From: Prevotellaceae bacterium
Lineage (GTDB): Bacteria > Bacteroidota > Bacteroidia > Bacteroidales > Bacteroidaceae
Assembly: GCA_905371275.1 (NCBI GenBank)
Contig: CAJPLH010000060.1
Location: forward strand, 1 to 10,726
Direction of reading: 5' to 3'
Length of the DNA stretch: 10,726 nucleotides
Positions 8,132 to 10,726 of the stretch are shown piece by piece (position 1 is the first letter of the stretch; each line of letters starts with the position of its first letter). The position numbers and the translations under genes are program-made. The notes beneath the pieces were generated by a model. It was given only the letters and a program-made list of their open reading frames with translations, ran no database searches and was not told where the DNA came from.

Positions 8132-8203
8132 TACCAAAACTAAGCATCAGGACTAACGCAATAGTTTGCCCTTAAGCACACGTCATTATTTCCCTTTCGA
8201 GTG

Positions 8204-8233
8204 CAAAGGTACTATGAACTTCTTTCCTGCAAA
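8204..8233 (-). promoter_or_regulatory. Distal Bacteroidetes promoter pointing to fimbrial operon
   Basis: The minus strand reads TTTG (8230-8233), an 18-nt spacer, and TACCTTTG (8204-8211), the latter an exact TAnnTTTG match. The spacer is one base short of the usual 19-21. Transcription would run left through about 600 nt of palindrome-bearing leader to gene 1. Another 22-nt A/T-rich stretch and the C9 tract lie upstream of it. Confidence 0.5.
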
Positions 8234-8267
8234 AAAACACGCGTATAAAAATAACATTTCACCATTA

Positions 8268-8276
8268 CCCCCCCCC
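8268..8276. repeat. Homopolymer of nine C (G on the minus strand)
   Basis: Nine consecutive C bases, outside any gene and about 35 bp upstream of the distal promoter's TTTG box on the minus strand. Tracts of this length are prone to slippage; a role in switching is only a possibility. Confidence 0.6.
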
Positions 8277-8463
8277 GATTTTGTTAACTAAACCTTTCAA
8301 ATAAGATAGATAACAAACACTATACCCCGAAAAGCTGACCATATTTTACTTTGTTGAAGAAAACAAGATCATGCCATAAAACCTCTCACTAACAAATGCT
8401 AATGCAAGAACTTTACATCGCTCTCACGCGCGCGTGCGCTCGCGCAGTACAGGAGTTTTATGC

Positions 8464-8487
8464 TTTTTGCTGTCACAAGTGTCACAC
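8464..8487 (+). repeat. Inner inverted repeat, left arm
   Basis: 24 bp, the exact reverse complement of 8825-8848. It contains TGTCACA twice in tandem, 9 bp apart, so one arm could present two sites for a DNA-binding protein on nearly the same helix face. Confidence 0.7.
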
Positions 8488-8559
8488 GAACCTTCATAGC
8501 CATATAATAATCAATGGATTACGCCAAAATGTAAGGTTGTTTTAAGAAAATAGTGAATC

Positions 8560-8583
8560 AACAGCCCGGAAAAGCTGTTTTTT
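8560..8583 (+). terminator. Terminator-like hairpin inside the inverted-repeat element
   Basis: AACAGC (8560-8565), an 8-nt loop and GCTGTT (8574-8579), followed by four more T. It has the shape of a rho-independent terminator for + strand transcription, although no + strand gene precedes it. The stem is short, so confidence is modest. Confidence 0.35.
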
Positions 8584-8679
8584 CGATAAAATTCGGGTGC
8601 ATTTTAGTAAGTACCACAAGCGTGTTTTGCTCTCCAAAGGAACAAGAGAGAAAAGCAGCGGACTTTATTATAAAACGAC

Positions 8680-8767
8680 ACGATGTTTTGAAGAAAACAA
8701 TACGATGTTTTAAGAAAAACAACACGATGTTTTGAAGAAAACAACACGTTGTTTTCCAAGAGGAAGA
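8680..8767 (+). repeat. Four tandem 22-bp repeats
   Basis: Units start at 8680, 8702, 8724 and 8746. The first three read ACGATGTTTT(G/A)AAGAAAACAA(T/C) with one to three differences, or close to it. The fourth begins ACGTTGTTTT and then diverges. Units 1 and 3 each contain GTTTT-GAAG-AAAAC, a perfect small hairpin, and the unit 3/4 junction forms a 9-bp palindrome (GAAAACAAC-AC-GTTGTTTTC, 8737-8756). The array sits between the arms of the inner inverted repeat. Confidence 0.7.
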
Positions 8768-8824
8768 AAAAGCAGACGGCAATCTACTGATAGTCTGATT
8801 TTTACGATGCATTTTGCAGCGAAG

Positions 8825-8848
8825 GTGTGACACTTGTGACAGCAAAAA
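8825..8848 (-). repeat. Inner inverted repeat, right arm
   Basis: The exact reverse complement of 8464-8487. It includes TGTGACA-CT-TGTGACA (direct heptamers 9 bp apart). It continues outward with imperfect similarity to the left arm and then a purine-pyrimidine alternating tract. Confidence 0.7.
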
Positions 8849-9079
8849 ACACAAACTGCTGTAGGGTGTGCGCGTAGGTGCGTACATACATACGCGCATA
8901 CCCACGCACGAGGGGAGCAAATCCACGGTGCTCTACCCTTCTTTTTTACCAGGGTTTATGCAGGAAAACCCGTTACTTTTGCTACCTTCAAATAACAAAA
9001 CAAGAAATTTCAAAAGAAAAAAGTGCAGTTTTCCGCGATTTTTTCACGCTTTGGGGCAATATCCTCCCATATACTTATA

Positions 9080-9124
9080 GGGGGCAGCGAGAGGACCGTT
9101 AGCGGTTACACTGCAAATTACCCC
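9080..9124. other. Nested foldable stretch
   Basis: GGGG (9080-9083) can pair with CCCC (9121-9124), GCAG (9084-9087) with CTGC (9111-9114), and ACCG (9095-9098) with CGGT (9103-9106), giving three stacked helices with an internal bulge. It might be part of a small RNA, since a -7-like box lies about 100 bp upstream, or chance folding. Confidence 0.3.
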
Positions 9125-9135
9125 CATTTATTCTT

Positions 9136-9155
9136 ATAACGGTCTAATGACCGAT
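9136..9155 (+). repeat. 20-bp hairpin motif, inverted copy B
   Basis: ATAACGGTCTAATGACCGAT, the exact reverse complement of 7815-7834, about 1.3 kb away. The core CGGTC-TAAT-GACCG is self-complementary. Confidence 0.7.
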
Positions 9156-9254
9156 CTGGGTTCAACCTTATCCGATACTTATGATTTACTGGACACTTCT
9201 TTTCATGCTTTTGCCACTTGTTGCACTCGTGAGGTGCTGTCCTGTAACAACAAT

Positions 9255-9295
9255 TTTCCCCATTTGTGCTTCTCGTCGAAACACAAACGGGGAAA
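9255..9295 (-). terminator. Long hairpin downstream of the kinase gene
   Basis: The arms 9255-9268 (TTTCCCCATTTGTG) and 9282-9295 pair at 13 of 14 positions around a 13-nt loop, 53 bp past the kinase stop. On the minus strand it is followed by AATTGTTGTT and not a pure T-run. It is probably a transcript end or 3' stabilising structure for the kinase mRNA. Confidence 0.55.
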
Positions 9296-9348
9296 TGATG
9301 ATGCTGCGTGTTGCGCTGTGCCTGCGTGCTGCAGAGAGTGAGCAGGGA

Positions 9349-10443
9349 CTATTGCGCAAGCTGTTGCTGAATGTAGGCTTCCATCTTGGGAGTAGCTTCT
9401 TCTACGCATTCGAGCAAACGGAATTGGTTGGCCGCGCGCTCCAAGTTGTGCAAGGTGTGCGTGGTCTTGAAGTAGGTGTCGCCATTGAGATAGTCTGCCA
9501 AGAAGCGGATGCTCTGCATATAGGGGAAGAGGGCAACAGCATAGGGCAGATTTTCAATTTCGATGGGGGTGAGGAAACCTTTTCCTCCTGCGAGATAACC
9601 TCCAGCGAAGGCTTCAAAGACGTCGAAACGGAAGGAGATGTTGTCGAGATTGGGGTCGTCTTCGCGCGTGGTGTTGGCTGCGGTGCGGAGGAAGTCGCCG
9701 AAGTCTGAGAAGATGAAAGAGGGCATAACGGTGTCGAGATCGATGACGCAGAGCACTTGTCCGTCTTTGTCGAAGAGGATGTTGTCGACTTTGGTGTCGC
9801 AGTGGCAAATACGTTTGGGGAGTTTGCCTTCGCGATAGAGTTTTTCGCTCTTGGTCATTTCATCTTCACGTTTGAAGAGTTCATCGAGCAAACGTTTCAC
9901 TTCTGGTTCTTCTGCGCGACTGGCCTTGTTGTCGGCTACGGCTTCTTTGAGTTGGCGCAAACGGAATTCGATGTTGTGGAAGTCCTTGATGGTTTCTCCC
10001 AACTGGGTGGGAATGTCGGCAAGCATCGCTTGGAATTCGGCAAAGGTTTTGCCCACAATCTTAGCATTTTCAAGGCTTACACCGCTCTTGGATGTGGTAT
10101 CGGCAATGAGCACCATAACGCGCCAATATTTTTCTCCATCGTGATAATAGTAGGCACCGTCTTGTGTGGGGATGAAGCGCAACACTTTGCGTTCGAGGTC
10201 GGGCGTGCCGGCAGCTTCGAGTTTCTTGCGGATGTGCGAAGTAACTTCGATGATGTTGTTCATGAGCAAGTCGATGTCGGGGAAGATGGCGACATTGACG
10301 TTTTGGAGCACATAGTCGGGGGTGTTGTCCGTGGTGACAACGGCGTAGGTGGTGTTGATGAGTCCGTTGCCGAGGGGACGAATATCGGCAATTTCACCTT
10401 GAATGGCGAATTGTTGAGCGATGTTTTTAAGTTGTTGTTCCAT
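9349..10443 (-). CDS. APH-fold phosphotransferase, N-acetylhexosamine 1-kinase (NahK)-like
   Basis: A 364-residue cytoplasmic kinase of the aminoglycoside phosphotransferase/choline-kinase fold, best matched from memory to N-acetylhexosamine 1-kinases, which phosphorylate GlcNAc or GalNAc at C1 in salvage of host-glycan sugars. The N-terminal lobe has L-G-N-G-L-I-N-T-T-Y (24-33, nucleotide loop) and Y-V-L-Q-N-V-N (44-50), where this family carries the VLQ-x-(I/V)-N pattern. The catalytic loop is H-C-D-T-K-V-D-N (214-221), with Asp216 the expected base and Asn221 a metal ligand; C-V-I-D-L-D-T (232-238) holds the second metal-binding Asp. The start is ATG with the stop TAG, and no signal peptide. 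It is not an antibiotic-resistance call: the VLQ pattern and DTK loop point to sugar kinases. It is transcribed as a single gene on the same strand as the pilus operon but 1.75 kb away. Substrate is inferred. Confidence 0.82.
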   Translation of the reverse strand: MEQQLKNIAQQFAIQGEIADIRPLGNGLINTTYAVVTTDNTPDYVLQNVNVAIFPDIDLLMNNIIEVTSHIRKKLEAAGTPDLERKVLRFIPTQDGAYYYHDGEKYWRVMVLIADTTSKSGVSLENAKIVGKTFAEFQAMLADIPTQLGETIKDFHNIEFRLRQLKEAVADNKASRAEEPEVKRLLDELFKREDEMTKSEKLYREGKLPKRICHCDTKVDNILFDKDGQVLCVIDLDTVMPSFIFSDFGDFLRTAANTTREDDPNLDNISFRFDVFEAFAGGYLAGGKGFLTPIEIENLPYAVALFPYMQSIRFLADYLNGDTYFKTTHTLHNLERAANQFRLLECVEEATPKMEAYIQQQLAQ

Positions 10444-10557
10444 TGTTATGGGAGCATTAGTAGGATTTGTGAGCGAAGATACGCAAAATTTTCTATTCCG
10501 GCTTACTTACACCCAGAAAAATACAACTGCATTTGGCAAAATGAACTAGACTTACAC

Positions 10558-10674
10558 AGAATCCGTCGAAAAACCGACAGGAATTTCACGGAATCCACCA
10601 CGAAATGGACGAGATTTTCACAGAATCCGCCACTAAATCGGTGAGATTTTCACATTATCCGTCGCAAAATCGGA
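10558..10674 (+). repeat. Degenerate 32-bp tandem repeats, about 3.6 copies
   Basis: Units at 10558-10589, 10590-10621, 10622-10653 and a partial one from 10654 share (A/G)GAATCC...GATTTTCAC. The bases inside each unit differ yet each can still form a short stem: GTCG/CGAC, TCCA/TGGA, CCG/CGG, and ATCCG/CGGAT in the last. The last unit runs into the edge repeat at 10673. They lie 115-230 bp upstream of the kinase start, in a spacer with no gene. Confidence 0.6.
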
Positions 10675-10723
10675 TAGTGTCCAAAATTTGTGTGTAAGCT
10701 CCAAAGTTCTTATTTTTGTGGTG
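10673..10723 (+). repeat. Right copy of 51-bp edge inverted repeat (probable IS end)
   Basis: The exact reverse complement of 5-55. It starts with GATAGTGTCC directly after the last 32-bp repeat unit, as if an element had inserted there, and the element would extend right, out of the window. The next bases (GAA here, against AACT at the left copy) differ by about one base, so the two elements may be near-identical but not the same copy. Confidence 0.75.
10687..10718 (+). promoter_or_regulatory. Bacteroidetes-type promoter in right edge repeat, facing out
   Basis: TTTG (10687-10690), a 20-nt spacer and TATTTTTG (10711-10718) match the TTTG/TAnnTTTG pattern. It points right, out of the window, and mirrors the promoter in the left repeat. 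Confidence 0.55.
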
Positions 10724-10726
10724 GAA

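Larger units (their letters stand above)
7598..8203. other. Intergenic leader region upstream of fimbrial operon, no gene seen
   Basis: About 600 bp with no open frame resembling a protein. It contains a proximal promoter box, one exact and one degenerate copy of a GGTCTAATGACC hairpin motif, and two compact palindromes (7915-7928 and 8118-8131). If the promoter at 8204-8233 is active, this would be a long 5' leader for the pilus mRNA or a separate noncoding transcript. A shift-rich remnant of an old gene is possible but I could not identify one. Confidence 0.5.
8425..8885. repeat. Approximately 460-bp element framed by long imperfect inverted repeats
   Basis: The core arms, 8464-8487 and 8825-8848, are perfect 24-bp inverted repeats. 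Outward of them the similarity continues with mismatches through CTCCTGTA/CTGCTGTA into alternating purine-pyrimidine tracts rich in CG and CA steps (8425-8438 on the left, about 8866-8895 on the right). Inside are a terminator-like hairpin, four 22-bp tandem repeats and no convincing gene. It could be a MITE-like nonautonomous element, an extended cruciform, or a protein-binding region. A recombinase-invertible segment is possible, but no promoter box is seen inside. Confidence 0.55.
8886..9348. other. Intergenic segment downstream of the kinase gene, no gene seen
   Basis: No open frame here looks like a protein. A + strand TACTTTTG (8974-8981) matches the -7 promoter consensus but lacks a TTTG partner at proper spacing. 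The segment has a nested foldable stretch at 9080-9124, the second copy of the 20-bp hairpin motif (9136-9155) and a strong hairpin at 9255-9295 downstream of the kinase. Confidence 0.45.

Noticed and set aside
8135..8142. Another minus-strand TAnnTTTG match (TAGTTTTG)
   Set aside because: There is no TTTG box at 19-21 nt upstream, and a six-base consensus is expected by chance at about this rate in AT-rich DNA.
8680..8767. Possible CRISPR array
   Set aside because: The 22-bp units are adjacent with no unique spacers, and no cas gene is present.
8488..8824. Invertible promoter for the pilus operon
   Set aside because: The inverted repeats fit the idea, but I see no TAnnTTTG box in either direction inside the segment, no recombinase gene in the window, and the segment is almost 0.9 kb from gene 1. 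Kept only as one possibility in the element entry.
8558..8926. A 122-codon minus-strand frame in the intergenic region
   Set aside because: Its middle simply translates the 22-bp tandem repeats and its start lies in the purine-pyrimidine tract; composition is unlike a protein.
9349..10443. Aminoglycoside resistance gene
   Set aside because: The fold is that of APH enzymes, but the VLQ-x-(I/V)-N pattern and HCDTKVDN loop match the sugar-kinase branch.
9757..10644. A 295-codon + strand frame opposite the kinase
   Set aside because: The kinase on the other strand has intact catalytic motifs; the + frame has none and extends into the 32-bp repeats.

Overview
The window looks like a Bacteroidales chromosome fragment (Porphyromonas- or Prevotella-like; genus not resolvable from sequence alone). 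The evidence is Bacteroidetes-type promoter boxes (TTTG and TAnnTTTG), four lipoproteins of the FimA/Mfa1 (type V pilus) superfamily, and a sugar-kinase-like phosphotransferase of the N-acetylhexosamine 1-kinase type. All five recognisable genes are on the minus strand.

Layout on the + strand: a 51-bp repeat at the left edge (5-55); a four-gene fimbrial operon read right to left (7597 down to 98); a 1.75-kb intergenic region without a convincing gene but full of repeats and foldable DNA (7598-9348); the kinase gene (10443 down to 9349); a short upstream region ending in 32-bp degenerate tandem repeats (10558-10674); and the same 51-bp repeat in inverted orientation at the right edge (10673-10723). 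The two edge repeats are identical and each carries a Bacteroidetes promoter pointing out of the window. The simplest reading is that the window lies between two oppositely oriented copies of a mobile element (ends reminiscent of the IS256 family), with the ends of the elements at the window edges. No transposase gene lies inside.

The fimbrial operon has 8-nt gaps between genes 1/2 and 2/3 and a 5-nt gap between genes 3 and 4. All four products share a lipobox signal peptide, a Thr-Arg-(Ala/Ser) site 25-44 residues after the lipid-bearing Cys, and a V-R-N-x-x-Y motif near the end of the fimbrillin fold. Gene 1 ends at the fold and is the likely main shaft subunit. Genes 2-4 add C-terminal modules and are the likely anchor or accessory and tip components. 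Gene 3 carries a C-terminal WRMPT-type (C-type-lectin-like/FISUMP-like) module encoded by markedly AT-rich DNA, which suggests domain replacement in an adhesin.

The intergenic region holds two candidate promoters directed at the fimbrial operon, a C9 homopolymer, a hairpin-bearing inverted repeat, an approximately 460-bp element framed by long inverted repeats with alternating purine-pyrimidine tracts, and four 22-bp tandem repeats. I found no CRISPR array, tRNA or rRNA. No clearly new enzymatic system is visible; the most notable things are the edge repeats, the mosaic tip protein and the repeat-dense region between kinase and pilus operon.
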